A stretch of 64,000 nucleotides of DNA from Lichenicoccus sp963693035. Its GTDB lineage: Bacteria; Pseudomonadota; Alphaproteobacteria; Acetobacterales; Acetobacteraceae. The stretch covers positions 310,001-374,000 of the forward strand of contig CAXMMQ010000007.1 of the NCBI GenBank assembly GCA_963693035.2, read 5' to 3'. The notes under the pieces were generated by a model, which worked only from the letters and a program-made list of their open reading frames with translations, was not told the origin of the DNA and did not search any database. Below, piece by piece: positions 38,132 through 46,549 of this stretch; position 1 is the stretch's first letter; each line of letters begins with the position of its first letter. Both the position numbers and the translations under genes were made by a program.

Positions 38132-38950
38132 ATGAGCTCTGTACGGATCGGCGATCTCGAAGTCGGCAACGAACGGCCGTTCACGCTGATCTCCGGCCCA
38201 TGCCAGATCGAGAGCGCGTCGCACGCCTTCGAGATGGCCGGCGCCCTGCGTGAACTGTGCGACCGGCTCGGCATCGGCCTGATCTACAAGAGCAGCTTCG
38301 ACAAGGCGAACCGCACCAGCCTGGGGGCCGCGCGCGGCGTCGGCATGCAGGCCGGGCTGCGGATCCTGGCGGATGTGCGCAGCCGCTACGGCGTGCCGGT
38401 GCTGACCGACGTGCATGCCGCCGAGCAGTGCCGGATCGCGGCGGACGCCGTCGACGTGCTGCAGATCCCGGCCTTTTTGTGCCGGCAGACCGACCTGCTG
38501 ATCGCGGCGGGGGAGACCGGCGCCGCGGTCAACGTCAAGAAGGGCCAGTTCCTGGCACCCTGGGACATGGCCGAGGTCGCCGGAAAGATCGCCTCGACCG
38601 GGAACGAGCGCATCCTGCTCACCGAGCGCGGCACCTCGTTCGGCTACAACACCCTGGTCAACGACATGCGCTCGCTGCCGATCATGGCAGGGGCGGGCTA
38701 CCCCGTGGTGTTCGACGCGACGCACTCGGTGCAGCAGCCGGGCGCGCTCGGGGGCGCCTCGGGCGGCCAGCGCGAGTTCGCACCGGTGCTGGCGCGCGCC
38801 GCGATCGCAGTCGGCGTGGCGGCTGTGTTCATCGAGACCCACCAGGATCCCGACCATGCGCCGAGCGACGGGCCGACGATGATCCCGCTCGGGCGCATGG
38901 CATCGGTGCTGGAACGGCTGCTGGCGTTCGACCGCGTCGCCAAAGGCTGA
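38132..38950 (+). CDS. kdsA: 3-deoxy-8-phosphooctulonate synthase
   Basis: Makes KDO 8-phosphate from PEP and arabinose 5-phosphate for lipopolysaccharide core. LISGPCQIES, YKSSFDKANRTS, VLTDVHAAEQC, IPAFLCRQTDLL, KKGQFLAPWDM and IETHQDPDHAPSDGP are all conserved. The Cys of SGPCQIES is where the metal-dependent subtype places its ligand. 272 residues. The pyrG-kdsA order fits the usual pyrG-kdsA-eno layout, but eno lies 4.4 kb further on here. Confidence 0.96.
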   Translation: MSSVRIGDLEVGNERPFTLISGPCQIESASHAFEMAGALRELCDRLGIGLIYKSSFDKANRTSLGAARGVGMQAGLRILADVRSRYGVPVLTDVHAAEQCRIAADAVDVLQIPAFLCRQTDLLIAAGETGAAVNVKKGQFLAPWDMAEVAGKIASTGNERILLTERGTSFGYNTLVNDMRSLPIMAGAGYPVVFDATHSVQQPGALGGASGGQREFAPVLARAAIAVGVAAVFIETHQDPDHAPSDGPTMIPLGRMASVLERLLAFDRVAKG

Positions 38951-39001
38951 GGCTGCCCGGCTGCGACAGGATTTGGCTGCAACATCACAAGGGAGACGGC
39001 G

Positions 39002-39436
39002 ATGAGCGGAATTTTTGGGGGCCTGCTGGGCCAGCTTGGCGGCCTGCTCGGCGGCAGTTCGAATGCACAGGCAGGCGCGGGCGGATTGCTCGCGACGGTG
39101 ATCAACGATGCCGGCGGACCGGCCGGCATCCTCGCCAAGTTCCAGCAGTCCGGCCTGGGCGCGCAGGCGGAGAGCTGGGTCGGCAGCGGCCACAACCTGC
39201 CGATCACGGCCGAGCAGGTCGCCCAGGTGTTCCCGCCCGCTCAGCTCGATGCCTGGGCGCAGCAGCACGGGCTGCCGGCCGGCGTCGCCTCGCAGGTGCT
39301 GGCGCATTTCCTGCCGCATGCAGTCGACGCCACCACGCCGGACGGCACGACACCGCCGCAGGGCGCGCCGCAACCCGACGCCAGCGGCATCGATTTCTCC
39401 AGCCTGATCGGGCGGCTTGGCGGCCTCGGCAAGTAG
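39002..39436 (+). CDS. YidB-like (DUF937) protein
   Basis: 144 residues. FGGLLGQLGGLLGG opens the protein; LLATVINDAGGPAGILAKFQQSGLGAQAESWVGSG and NLPITAEQVAQVF are the YidB core. LDAWAQQHGLPAGVASQVLAHFLPHAVDATTPDG follows, and a Gly/Leu-rich motif resembling the N-terminus recurs at the very C-terminus. No signal peptide. The family has no agreed function. ATG 39002 has GGGAGA a few bases upstream. Confidence 0.85.
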   Translation: MSGIFGGLLGQLGGLLGGSSNAQAGAGGLLATVINDAGGPAGILAKFQQSGLGAQAESWVGSGHNLPITAEQVAQVFPPAQLDAWAQQHGLPAGVASQVLAHFLPHAVDATTPDGTTPPQGAPQPDASGIDFSSLIGRLGGLGK

Positions 39437-39540
39437 CGTCGGTTGCAAGTTCCGCAGAACGTCTTGAAATCGACACAAGCGACATGGACGATGGGGTGCT
39501 CCGGCCTCTTCGGGGCAGACCCTTGCAAAGGACCAACACC

Positions 39541-39996
39541 ATGCGTGCTTATGGCCCCTCAGGCCTGCTCCTGGCAGCCACCCTCGCGATCGCCAGCCTT
39601 GCCGCGACTCCCGCGCACGCGCTCAGCGCCAAGGATTGCAGCGTCAAGTACAAGGCGGCGAAGGCCGCCGGCACCCTGAACGGCGAGACCTGGAAGATCT
39701 ATCGCGTCAAGGAGTGCGGTGCGACCCCGGCAGCGGCCGCCACACCTGCCGCGAGCGATATGGCGGCGCCGGCCACCAAATCGAGCAGCGTCGCGCCGGC
39801 AGTGGCGACCGGCCCGGTAACCTTTCCGAACGCGGTCGACCCGAAATACGCCAAGGAAACCGCCGGCAAGGCGCGCATGCACACCTGCCTGGACCAGTAT
39901 CACGCCAACAAGGCCGGCACCGGCAATGGCGGGCTGAAGTGGATCCAGAAGGGTGGCGGCTACTACAGCGCCTGCTCGAAGAAGCTGAAGGGTTGA
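39541..39996 (+). CDS. Secreted protein with two Cys-bracketed repeats
   Basis: 151 residues. The Sec signal peptide ends in TPAHALS. Two related modules follow, each bracketed by Cys: C33 to C59 (YKAAKAAGTLNGETWKIYR) and C116 to C145 (YHANKAGTGNGGLKWIQKG). An Ala/Thr/Ser/Pro linker joins them. Each Cys pair probably forms a periplasmic disulfide. It faintly resembles small PsiF-like Cys-repeat proteins, but no function can be assigned. AAAGGA lies eight bases before the ATG. Confidence 0.75.
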   Translation: MRAYGPSGLLLAATLAIASLAATPAHALSAKDCSVKYKAAKAAGTLNGETWKIYRVKECGATPAAAATPAASDMAAPATKSSSVAPAVATGPVTFPNAVDPKYAKETAGKARMHTCLDQYHANKAGTGNGGLKWIQKGGGYYSACSKKLKG

Positions 39997-40380
39997 GCGG
40001 AGCGGTCGTTCCCGGACGCGTGCGACCTGGCCATGCGGCACTTCCCGCCGCATGGCTTGCCGCACGTTCATCGGCAGTTCCACATGCTGCTCCAGCAGGC
40101 TGCTGAAAACTCCCGCCGCTGGCGATCCGACACGCCTTCCTTGCGCTCCGGTGCCCAGACAGTCACGCCGGCCGCGGTCCTGCGGACAGCTCTCATCCAG
40201 CAGCGGAAGTTCTTCAGCAGCCTGCTGAGGCCTGCGTTCGAACAATTACGACCTTAACCGATCCGTAATCGTATCGATTGAGGTCGCGACACATCCATGT
40301 CAAGCTAGACAACGCTCCTTGGGATCAGCGAAGTCCGGAGGCTTTGCTGCGATAGAGGGTCGTTGTTTGAAGAGGCTGGC
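39997..40380. other. 384-base gene-free stretch
   Basis: No gene is supported; a 74-codon open frame at 40033-40257 has no recognisable features. The stretch holds the 135-bp inverted-repeat element described separately, then about 120 less GC-rich bases (40240-40320) just before the c-di-GMP gene, where its promoter is expected. Confidence 0.5.
40093..40227. mobile_element. MITE-like element with ~30-bp inverted terminal repeats
   Basis: The left arm is 40093-40122 and the right arm 40197-40227. The outer 15 bases (cagcaggctgctgaa) are perfect inverted repeats, and the inner 15 match at 13 positions after a one-base gap. The 74-base interior has no coding potential. This is the architecture of a miniature inverted-repeat element or an insertion-sequence relic; a large RNA hairpin is the alternative. 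No target-site duplication was evident. Confidence 0.55.
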
Positions 40381-42642
40381 ATGCCGCGACTGATCTGGCA
40401 GCTCTATCGTGCACCGGGGCCGCCTGACAGGCTGCGTACGGCAGTCCTGCTTGTTGTCGTTTTCACGGGCCTGGTGCTCGTCACCCGCTTCCTTTGCATC
40501 GACCCTCAAAAGAGCACCGTCTTCTGGCCGGCCAACGGCGCCCTGGTCGCGGCCTTGCTGTCACTTCCCGCTTCCCTGTCGGTGCCGGTCGTCGCCGCTT
40601 GTGTGGCTCTCAATCTCGTCGCCAACGCCTTTTCCAGCTTCAGCATGCTCGACGACTTCCTGTATTGCTTTCTCAATATTGTCGTCAGCCTGGTGGCGGC
40701 GCTGCTCACACGCAACTTCTGTGGTGCGAGGATCGACCTCTCGCGCTTCCATCGCTTGACTGCGTTCAGCGTCATCGCGTTCGTGTCGGCCGGCCTGGAG
40801 GCTACGCTTGGCGAGCTCATCGACCCGGGAGGAACCACAAAGTCCGCGGTCCTGAGCGACGGACTGCAATGGACCCTCTGCGACGGCTTCGGCCTACTCA
40901 TCTCGACTCCCGCAATACTGCTTTGCATCGCACGCAGCGATGATGCCGGTCCGTGCGATGCCGGACCAATGGAACGATGGGTCCTTCTCCTTTCGACTGC
41001 CTGCCTGGCCGTTGCATCGTTCTCGGTGGCACGATCCCCCACCTTCATGCTGATCTACCCGCTTTTGATCCTGACGGCGTTCAGGGCTGGACCCCGCTGG
41101 GTCCTTGCCTCGATCCTGATCACGTCGCTGATTTCGGCCGCGCTGACGGCGCATGGCTACGGGCCGCTCGCTCTGCTGTCTTCGCGCAGCTTCCTGCTCG
41201 GGCAGGGCATGGTCCAGCCTTTCCTCGTCTCGATCTTCCTCTGCGCCATGCCTGCGAACAGCGCCCTCGGCGAGAAGGGCCGCGCCGTGCGGCGCATGCT
41301 GCAGATGAAGGAAGCGGTCGAGCATGCCGCAACCCATGACCCGCTGACGGCTCTGCCCAACCGGGACCTGTTCCGCCGTCGCCTGGCGGATCTGCTTCGA
41401 GGCGGGGGCAGCTTTGCCGTGCTCTATATCGACCTGGACCGGTTCAAGCTGGTCAACGACACGATGGGACATAATGCAGGCGATCAGCTTCTACGCACCT
41501 TCAGCACCCGGATGCAGGCGGTGGTCGAAACTGACGTGACCGTCGCACGGTTCGGCGGCGACGAGTTCGCGATGCTGGTGCCATACCAGTCGAGCCGCAC
41601 CAACTACGAGCAGGTCTGCCGCAGCGTGCTCGAAGCCGCACGCACGCCATACCTGCTGTCGAGCGGTCCGGCTCATGTCAGCGCCAGCATCGGCCTGGCC
41701 ACCGGTCCTGGCGGTACGCTCGATCCGGGCGAGCTCATGCGGAGCGCCGACATCGCGCTGTATGCCGCCAAGGCGGGAGGCCGTGACAGGTATCGCTTGT
41801 TCTGCAACGAGCTTGACCGGGCCGCCCAGGATCGCGTGCGGCTCAAGACCGACCTTGAGGCGGCGCTTGGCAGCGACAATCAGCTGAGGCTCGTCTACCA
41901 GATCAAGGTCGGAGCCGACGGCGTGATGCGAGGCGTCGAAGCCCTGCTGCGCTGGCACCATCCGGCACGTGGCCTGATGTCGACCCAGGACACCATTGTG
42001 CTGGCGGAGGAGACCGGGCTGATCATTCCGCTGGGAATGTGGGTCCTGCACCAGGCGCTCGGCTTTGCCAAGCGCTGGCCCACGCTGACCGTGGCGGTGA
42101 ACGTCTCTCCGGTGCAGCTGCGTCATCCGGCCTATGTCAACGCAGTGCTCGAGCTTCTGCGAACCTTCGCCATCGGGCCAGGCCGGGTCGAACTTGAGAT
42201 CACCGAGACCGCGCTCTTGGACGACATCGATGGGATCTCGGGGAAGCTCTCCACCCTCCGGGCAGCCGGTCTGTGCATCGCCCTCGACGATTTCGGCACC
42301 GGCTTCTCCTCGCTCCGTCATCTGCATCGCTGTGTGGTGGACCGTGTCAAGATTGACCGGTCCTTCGTCCAGGCGCTCGGCCAGAGCGAGAATGCCGCCG
42401 CAATCGTGACGGCCGTCATCCAGCTTGGGCACGCCATGGGATTGCAGGTCACCGCCGAAGGCGTCGAGACCGAGTCGCAACGTCTGTTTCTGCTCGGCGC
42501 CGACATCGACGAGTTGCAAGGCTATTTCTTCGCACAGCCGGTCGAAGAGGCCTTCCTCGCCACGCATGCAGACAGGCGCGACCCGTCATTCCTGGAGACG
42601 GACGACGGCTTCTGGGCGTCGGTCAGCGCGAGAAGCGGATGA
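40381..42642 (+). CDS. MASE1-like sensor with GGDEF and EAL domains
   Basis: c-di-GMP turnover protein, 753 residues. About residues 15-300 are eight or so membrane helices resembling a MASE1 sensor. The diguanylate cyclase domain has VARFGGDEF (GGDEF near residues 392-396), with no RxxD inhibitory site just upstream. The phosphodiesterase domain has RGVEALLRWHHP (EAL near 520-522), NVSPVQL, EITETALL, DDFGTGFSSL, VKIDRSF and AEGVE, so both catalytic sites look intact. ATG 40381 is preceded by GAAGAGG at five bases; a TTG at 40363 is less likely. It stands alone in its orientation block. Confidence 0.93.
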   Translation: MPRLIWQLYRAPGPPDRLRTAVLLVVVFTGLVLVTRFLCIDPQKSTVFWPANGALVAALLSLPASLSVPVVAACVALNLVANAFSSFSMLDDFLYCFLNIVVSLVAALLTRNFCGARIDLSRFHRLTAFSVIAFVSAGLEATLGELIDPGGTTKSAVLSDGLQWTLCDGFGLLISTPAILLCIARSDDAGPCDAGPMERWVLLLSTACLAVASFSVARSPTFMLIYPLLILTAFRAGPRWVLASILITSLISAALTAHGYGPLALLSSRSFLLGQGMVQPFLVSIFLCAMPANSALGEKGRAVRRMLQMKEAVEHAATHDPLTALPNRDLFRRRLADLLRGGGSFAVLYIDLDRFKLVNDTMGHNAGDQLLRTFSTRMQAVVETDVTVARFGGDEFAMLVPYQSSRTNYEQVCRSVLEAARTPYLLSSGPAHVSASIGLATGPGGTLDPGELMRSADIALYAAKAGGRDRYRLFCNELDRAAQDRVRLKTDLEAALGSDNQLRLVYQIKVGADGVMRGVEALLRWHHPARGLMSTQDTIVLAEETGLIIPLGMWVLHQALGFAKRWPTLTVAVNVSPVQLRHPAYVNAVLELLRTFAIGPGRVELEITETALLDDIDGISGKLSTLRAAGLCIALDDFGTGFSSLRHLHRCVVDRVKIDRSFVQALGQSENAAAIVTAVIQLGHAMGLQVTAEGVETESQRLFLLGADIDELQGYFFAQPVEEAFLATHADRRDPSFLETDDGFWASVSARSG

Positions 42643-42726
42643 ACGGCGGCCTGGACGCGAAGCGGCTCTCCGGGCGGGTTGCCACCGACCTAGCACGTCA
42701 TCTGCCTCGGGTATCGGCATAGCCAG

Positions 42727-43206
42727 TCAAAACGTCCGGGCCAGCAGCACCGCGACCAGGCAAAGCAGCACGACGGCGGTGAGCACCCACCGCAGCGCCA
42801 TGTAGCCGGCGGGAACGCTGCCCCGGCGCTGGGCCTGTTGCTCGACCAGGGTGGTGACGGCATATCCTACGATCAGCAGGGCGACCGCCACCAGCGGCGA
42901 GGCTACCAAGGGGATCAGCAGCGCCGCCCAGCCGATCAGTGCCGGCACCACGCCGAGGGCGAGCCGCTTGCGATCCGTCGCCGGCCGCGTCGGCTCGACC
43001 AGGGCCGGCGCCGGCTCCAGCGCGAAGCCCCAATGCACGCCGCCCAGGAAGGCAAGGATGACGGCGCCATAATCGATCAGCGCCGCCACCAGGCGTGGCA
43101 CCGGCACCTCGCGCGGGAACAGCAGGATGCCGACGGTGCAGCCGAGGAACGGCAGCAGCCCGGCAACGCCGAGCGCCACCGCGACAATGGGAAGTCGCCT
43201 GATCAC
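42727..43206 (-). CDS. DUF3429 membrane protein, GTG start
   Basis: 159 residues with about five membrane helices. The family signature region is present: AVALGVAGLLPFLG, then ALIDYGAVILAFLGGVHWGFAL. No enzyme motif. The start is GTG 43206, because AGGAGG lies six bases upstream and the first helix follows directly; the open frame upstream to 43266 is not needed. The function of the family is unknown. It faces away from eno. Confidence 0.85.
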   Translation of the reverse strand: MIRRLPIVAVALGVAGLLPFLGCTVGILLFPREVPVPRLVAALIDYGAVILAFLGGVHWGFALEPAPALVEPTRPATDRKRLALGVVPALIGWAALLIPLVASPLVAVALLIVGYAVTTLVEQQAQRRGSVPAGYMALRWVLTAVVLLCLVAVLLARTF

Positions 43207-43212
43207 CTTGGT

Positions 43213-43218
43213 CCTCCT
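43213..43218 (-). promoter_or_regulatory. Shine-Dalgarno deciding the DUF3429 GTG start
   Basis: AGGAGG on the minus strand, six bases before the GTG at 43206-43204. It argues against the longer reading frame. Confidence 0.75.
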
Positions 43219-43337
43219 GCGGATCGAGACCTGCCAACGCCGGCCGGCCCCGATGGGATGCGCCACCGGGGCGCCCCCTCCTTGCGAAGCACGCGAGATG
43301 GTGCAAGTTGGCCCCCAACAGCACGGATGACCGGACC

Positions 43338-44615
43338 ATGAGCGCGATCACCGACATCACTGCCCGCGAGATCCTCGACAGCCGCGGCAACCCGACCGTC
43401 GAGGTCGATATCGAGCTGTCCTCCGGCGCCACCGGACGGGCCGCGGTGCCGTCCGGCGCCTCCACCGGCGCGCATGAGGCCGCCGAACTGCGCGACGGCG
43501 ACAAGTCACGCTACGGCGGCAAGGGCGTGCTGAAGGCGGTGGCGTTCGCCGAGGGCGAGATCCTCGATGCGCTGCAGGGTGCGGAATCCACCGACCAGGT
43601 CGCCATCGACAATGCGATGATCGATCTCGACGGCACCCCGAACAAGTCCCGGCTGGGCGCGAACGCCATCCTCGCGGTGTCGCTGGCGGTGGCCAAGGCG
43701 AGCGCCAACGAGCTCGGCGTGCCGCTGTATCGCTATGTCGGCGGCGTGTTCGCCCGCACCCTGCCGGTGCCGATGATGAACATCGTGAATGGCGGCCAGC
43801 ACGCCGACAACCCGATCGACATCCAGGAATTCATGGTGCAGCCGGTCGGCGCCCCGACGCTGGCCGACGCCGTGCGCATGGGCTCGGAGATCTTCGCCGA
43901 GCTGAAGAAGGGCCTGAAGGCAGCCGGCCACAACACCAATGTCGGCGACGAGGGCGGCTTCGCTCCGGGCCTGAAATCGGCAGACGAGGCACTCTCCTTC
44001 ATCAGCACCGCGGTGGAAAAGGCCGGCTACCGGCCCGGCGACGACGTCACCTTTGCGCTCGATTGCGCCGCCACCGAATTCTACAAGGATGGCCGCTACG
44101 AGATGGAGGGCGAGGGCAAGACGCTCGACTCGGCCGGCATGGTGGCATACCTCGCCGACCTCGCCTCGCGCTACCCGATCGTCTCGATCGAGGACGGCCT
44201 CGCCGAGGATGACTGGGAGGGCTGGGCCCACCTCACCACCGTGCTCGGCGGCAAGCTGCAACTGGTCGGCGACGATCTGTTCGTGACCAACCCGGAGCGG
44301 CTGCGGCGTGGCATCGCGGCCGGCACCGCCAACTCGATCCTGGTCAAGGTGAACCAGATCGGCACGCTGTCCGAGACACTCGAGGCCGTCGAGCTCGCGC
44401 ACAAGGCGGGCTACAGCGCAGTGATGAGCCACCGATCGGGCGAGACCGAGGACGCCACCATCGCCGACCTCGCGGTCGCCACCAACTGCGGCCAGATCAA
44501 GACCGGCTCGCTGTCACGCTCCGACCGCACTGCCAAGTACAACCAGCTCATCCGCATAGAACAGGAACTAGGCTCGGCGGCTCGATACGCAGGCCGCACC
44601 ATCCTCCGCCACTGA
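43338..44615 (+). CDS. eno: Enolase
   Basis: Converts 2-phosphoglycerate to phosphoenolpyruvate. AREILDSRGNPTVEVDI and VPSGASTGAHEAAELRDGD are at the N-terminus. The metal/catalytic residues are in NVGDEGGFAPG, VSIEDGLAEDDWEGW, QLVGDDLFVTNP and ILVKVNQIGTLSET, and the C-terminal SHRSGETEDATIADLAVAT is intact. 425 residues from ATG 43338. Confidence 0.97.
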   Translation: MSAITDITAREILDSRGNPTVEVDIELSSGATGRAAVPSGASTGAHEAAELRDGDKSRYGGKGVLKAVAFAEGEILDALQGAESTDQVAIDNAMIDLDGTPNKSRLGANAILAVSLAVAKASANELGVPLYRYVGGVFARTLPVPMMNIVNGGQHADNPIDIQEFMVQPVGAPTLADAVRMGSEIFAELKKGLKAAGHNTNVGDEGGFAPGLKSADEALSFISTAVEKAGYRPGDDVTFALDCAATEFYKDGRYEMEGEGKTLDSAGMVAYLADLASRYPIVSIEDGLAEDDWEGWAHLTTVLGGKLQLVGDDLFVTNPERLRRGIAAGTANSILVKVNQIGTLSETLEAVELAHKAGYSAVMSHRSGETEDATIADLAVATNCGQIKTGSLSRSDRTAKYNQLIRIEQELGSAARYAGRTILRH

Positions 44616-44724
44616 GACCCGCCGATAACGCTACAACGGCGATCATCGACGCGACTTTCTGCGCTTCCGGTGCTCACAGCCAAAGAGGCTGCTCCGCTCC
44701 GGTTCTCGAAAGCCACGCCGGTCT

Positions 44725-44741
44725 GGCGCCTAGATGGCGCC
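44725..44741. repeat. Small palindrome downstream of eno
   Basis: GGCGCC-TAGAT-GGCGCC, in the 185-base gap between eno and the convergent guanidine hydrolase. It may help end transcription from either side but has no T tract. Confidence 0.35.
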
Positions 44742-44800
44742 TCTGACCCGCCGCAGCGCGTTCTCGCAGGGTCTCCGATCGAACCGATCTGAGCGCGGCC

Positions 44801-45661
44801 TTAGCGCGTAACCAGGTCGAGTCTGAGCGTCATGCAATAGGCGCCGCCGCCCGAGAGGATAAACGGGTCTAGCGGCACCGGGCTGACGTCGTAGCCGCGC
44901 TCGCGCAGGGTTGCGACCAGGTGGTCCGCGGGGCTCGCCATGACGATGGTGCGATCCACCGCCACCGCGTTGACGCAGAACCGCGCGGCATCCTCGTCGC
45001 TGGCTTCGATCAGCAGGTCCCCCGCTACGGTGTCGCGGATCAGCGCGTTGCCCTCCTTCGAAAAGGCCTGTGGATAGAACAGCACCTCGCCGCCCGGCAG
45101 CACGCAGAAGCAGGTGTCGAGGTGATAGAAGCGGTCGGTGGCGAGCTCGAGCCGCCGCACCTCGATATCGAAGGTCTCGGCGATGAAGGCCGGGGCCGCC
45201 GGCGACGAGCGCGGGCCGTAGCCGGTCCAGGCCAGGCTGCGGGTGCGGTCCCAGATGCAGTCTCCGGCGCCCTCATGGGTCATGCCGTCCGGCAGGGTGA
45301 TCACCTCGTCGAGCAGGCCGCGCGCCTCGAAGCCCTCGAACACGGTGCGGAACGCCGCCTCCTCGCCCTGCCGCTGCGGATACCGGAAGCGGGCAAGCAG
45401 GGCCCGGCCGTCGAGCACGACGCCGCCATTGGCCGGGAACACCATGTCGGGCAGCCCGTCCACGCCCTCGGCGATCTCCACGGTGCCGCCGGCAGCGCGC
45501 AGCGAAGCGGCAAGCGCCGCAAACGATGCCTGCGCCTCGCGCCGATGGCCGGCGGGATCCTCGGCCCAGACGCCAGGCTGCATCCACGGGTTGATCGTGT
45601 ACGACACGTCGTAGTGCGACGGCTCGACGAGCAGATAGACGGGTCCGGAAGCTGCAGCCAT
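44801..45661 (-). CDS. Guanidine-modifying hydrolase (dimethylargininase/arginine deiminase-like)
   Basis: Member of the pentein superfamily acting on arginine-type guanidines. PDMVFPANGGVVLDG, THEGAGDCIWD, the catalytic His in FYHLDTCFCVLPGG and the nucleophile Cys276 in GGGAYCMTLRL near the C-terminus are present. 286 residues, cytosolic. The motifs resemble COG1834 dimethylarginine dimethylaminohydrolases and arginine dihydrolase domains; which guanidine is used cannot be decided. It is divergent from ftsB and convergent with eno. Confidence 0.82.
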   Translation of the reverse strand: MAAASGPVYLLVEPSHYDVSYTINPWMQPGVWAEDPAGHRREAQASFAALAASLRAAGGTVEIAEGVDGLPDMVFPANGGVVLDGRALLARFRYPQRQGEEAAFRTVFEGFEARGLLDEVITLPDGMTHEGAGDCIWDRTRSLAWTGYGPRSSPAAPAFIAETFDIEVRRLELATDRFYHLDTCFCVLPGGEVLFYPQAFSKEGNALIRDTVAGDLLIEASDEDAARFCVNAVAVDRTIVMASPADHLVATLRERGYDVSPVPLDPFILSGGGAYCMTLRLDLVTR

Positions 45662-45723
45662 GCGACGGGCGACTCCTGATTACGCTGCACCTGCAGCCTT
45701 GCCGATCCCGTAGCAGGGTTTTC

Positions 45724-45739
45724 TTCACGCGGGCGTGAA
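45724..45739. promoter_or_regulatory. 16-bp palindrome in the hydrolase/ftsB divergent promoter region
   Basis: TTCACGC-GG-GCGTGAA, a perfect 7-bp inverted repeat in the 174-base gap. Its size and position fit an operator for a dimeric repressor. No regulator gene is adjacent. Confidence 0.35.
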
Positions 45740-45835
45740 ATTGCACTTGCGGAGCCGGCTGGGGATCGTGAAAAGTCGGCCTCCCGGCGCGGCTGCAGGC
45801 CGGACCGGAATTCCGCTTGTTCAAGGAAGTGCGGC

Positions 45836-46165
45836 ATGAGCTTCAAACGGACGGTGAAGCGCAAGCTGAAGGCGGGATTGCCGCCGGTGTTCTTCCTGAG
45901 CCTGGTCGCCTACTTCTCCTGGAATGCCACCCAGGGAGACCACGGGCTGCGCAGCTATTCGGCGCAACTGCACCTGCTGGCAAAGGCTGAAGACGGCAAA
46001 GCGGCGGCGATCGCCGAACAGGCCGCCTGGACCCAGCGCGTTTTGGGCCTGCGCGACCATGCACTGGACGCCGACACGCTCGACGAGCGCGCGCGCGCCA
46101 TGCTCAACCTCGCGGATCCGAACGACATCGTCATACCATACGGACCGGCCAACCGGCTGTACTAG
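45836..46165 (+). CDS. ftsB: Septum formation initiator FtsB/DivIC-like
   Basis: Small bitopic cell-division protein: basic N-terminus, one membrane helix (about residues 14-30), then a coiled-coil-like periplasmic region (SYSAQLHLLAKAEDGKAAAIAEQ) and the conserved acidic tail with DERARAMLNLADPNDIVI. 109 residues. AAGGA lies eight bases before the ATG. ftsB beside eno and pdhA is typical in Alphaproteobacteria; here a hydrolase gene intervenes after eno and the pdh genes are about 20 kb away. Confidence 0.88.
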   Translation: MSFKRTVKRKLKAGLPPVFFLSLVAYFSWNATQGDHGLRSYSAQLHLLAKAEDGKAAAIAEQAAWTQRVLGLRDHALDADTLDERARAMLNLADPNDIVIPYGPANRLY

Positions 46166-46216
46166 GCCCTCGATCCGCGTGACGGATGCCGGCCGACCGC
46201 AGTCAGCCGGCGGTCA

Positions 46217-46384
46217 TCACTTGATCTTGGCTTCCTTGAACGCGACGTGCTTGCGCGCGACCGGATCATACTTGCGCAGTTCCATCTTGCCGGTCTGCGC
46301 GCGTGCGTTCTTCTTGGTCACGTAGAAGTAGCCGGTGTCCGCGGTGGACACGAGCCTGATCTGGATGGTGTTGGACTTGGCCAT
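46217..46384 (-). CDS. rpmG: 50S ribosomal protein L33
   Basis: 55 residues. MAKSNTIQIRLVSTADTGYFYVTKKNARAQ is the usual start, and KYDPVARKHVAFKEAKIK the end. It is the Cys-free form, lacking the zinc-binding cysteines of C+ L33. It converges with ftsB across 51 bases that include a possible GACCGC/GCGGTC hairpin. Confidence 0.96.
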   Translation of the reverse strand: MAKSNTIQIRLVSTADTGYFYVTKKNARAQTGKMELRKYDPVARKHVAFKEAKIK

Positions 46385-46549
46385 GGAAAACCTCGCGACT
46401 GCGGCCCCGCTGCACCAGGCCGGCGACAGAGGCTCAAGGAGCGCGAAATGGCGCGGAGTGGCCGCCGAGGTCAAGAGCAAACCTGATCGCCCCTGCCCTG
46501 TCCACGCCACGCGCTTCGGCGATGGCATCCGCTTGCCGGGCGTCGTGGC

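Noticed and set aside
40033..40257. 74-codon open frame across the inverted-repeat element
   Set aside because: No family features or convincing ribosome binding site; its sequence is explained by the inverted repeats.
46186..46213. Rho-independent terminator between ftsB and rpmG
   Set aside because: Only a 6-bp GACCGC/GCGGTC stem with a long loop and no T tract.
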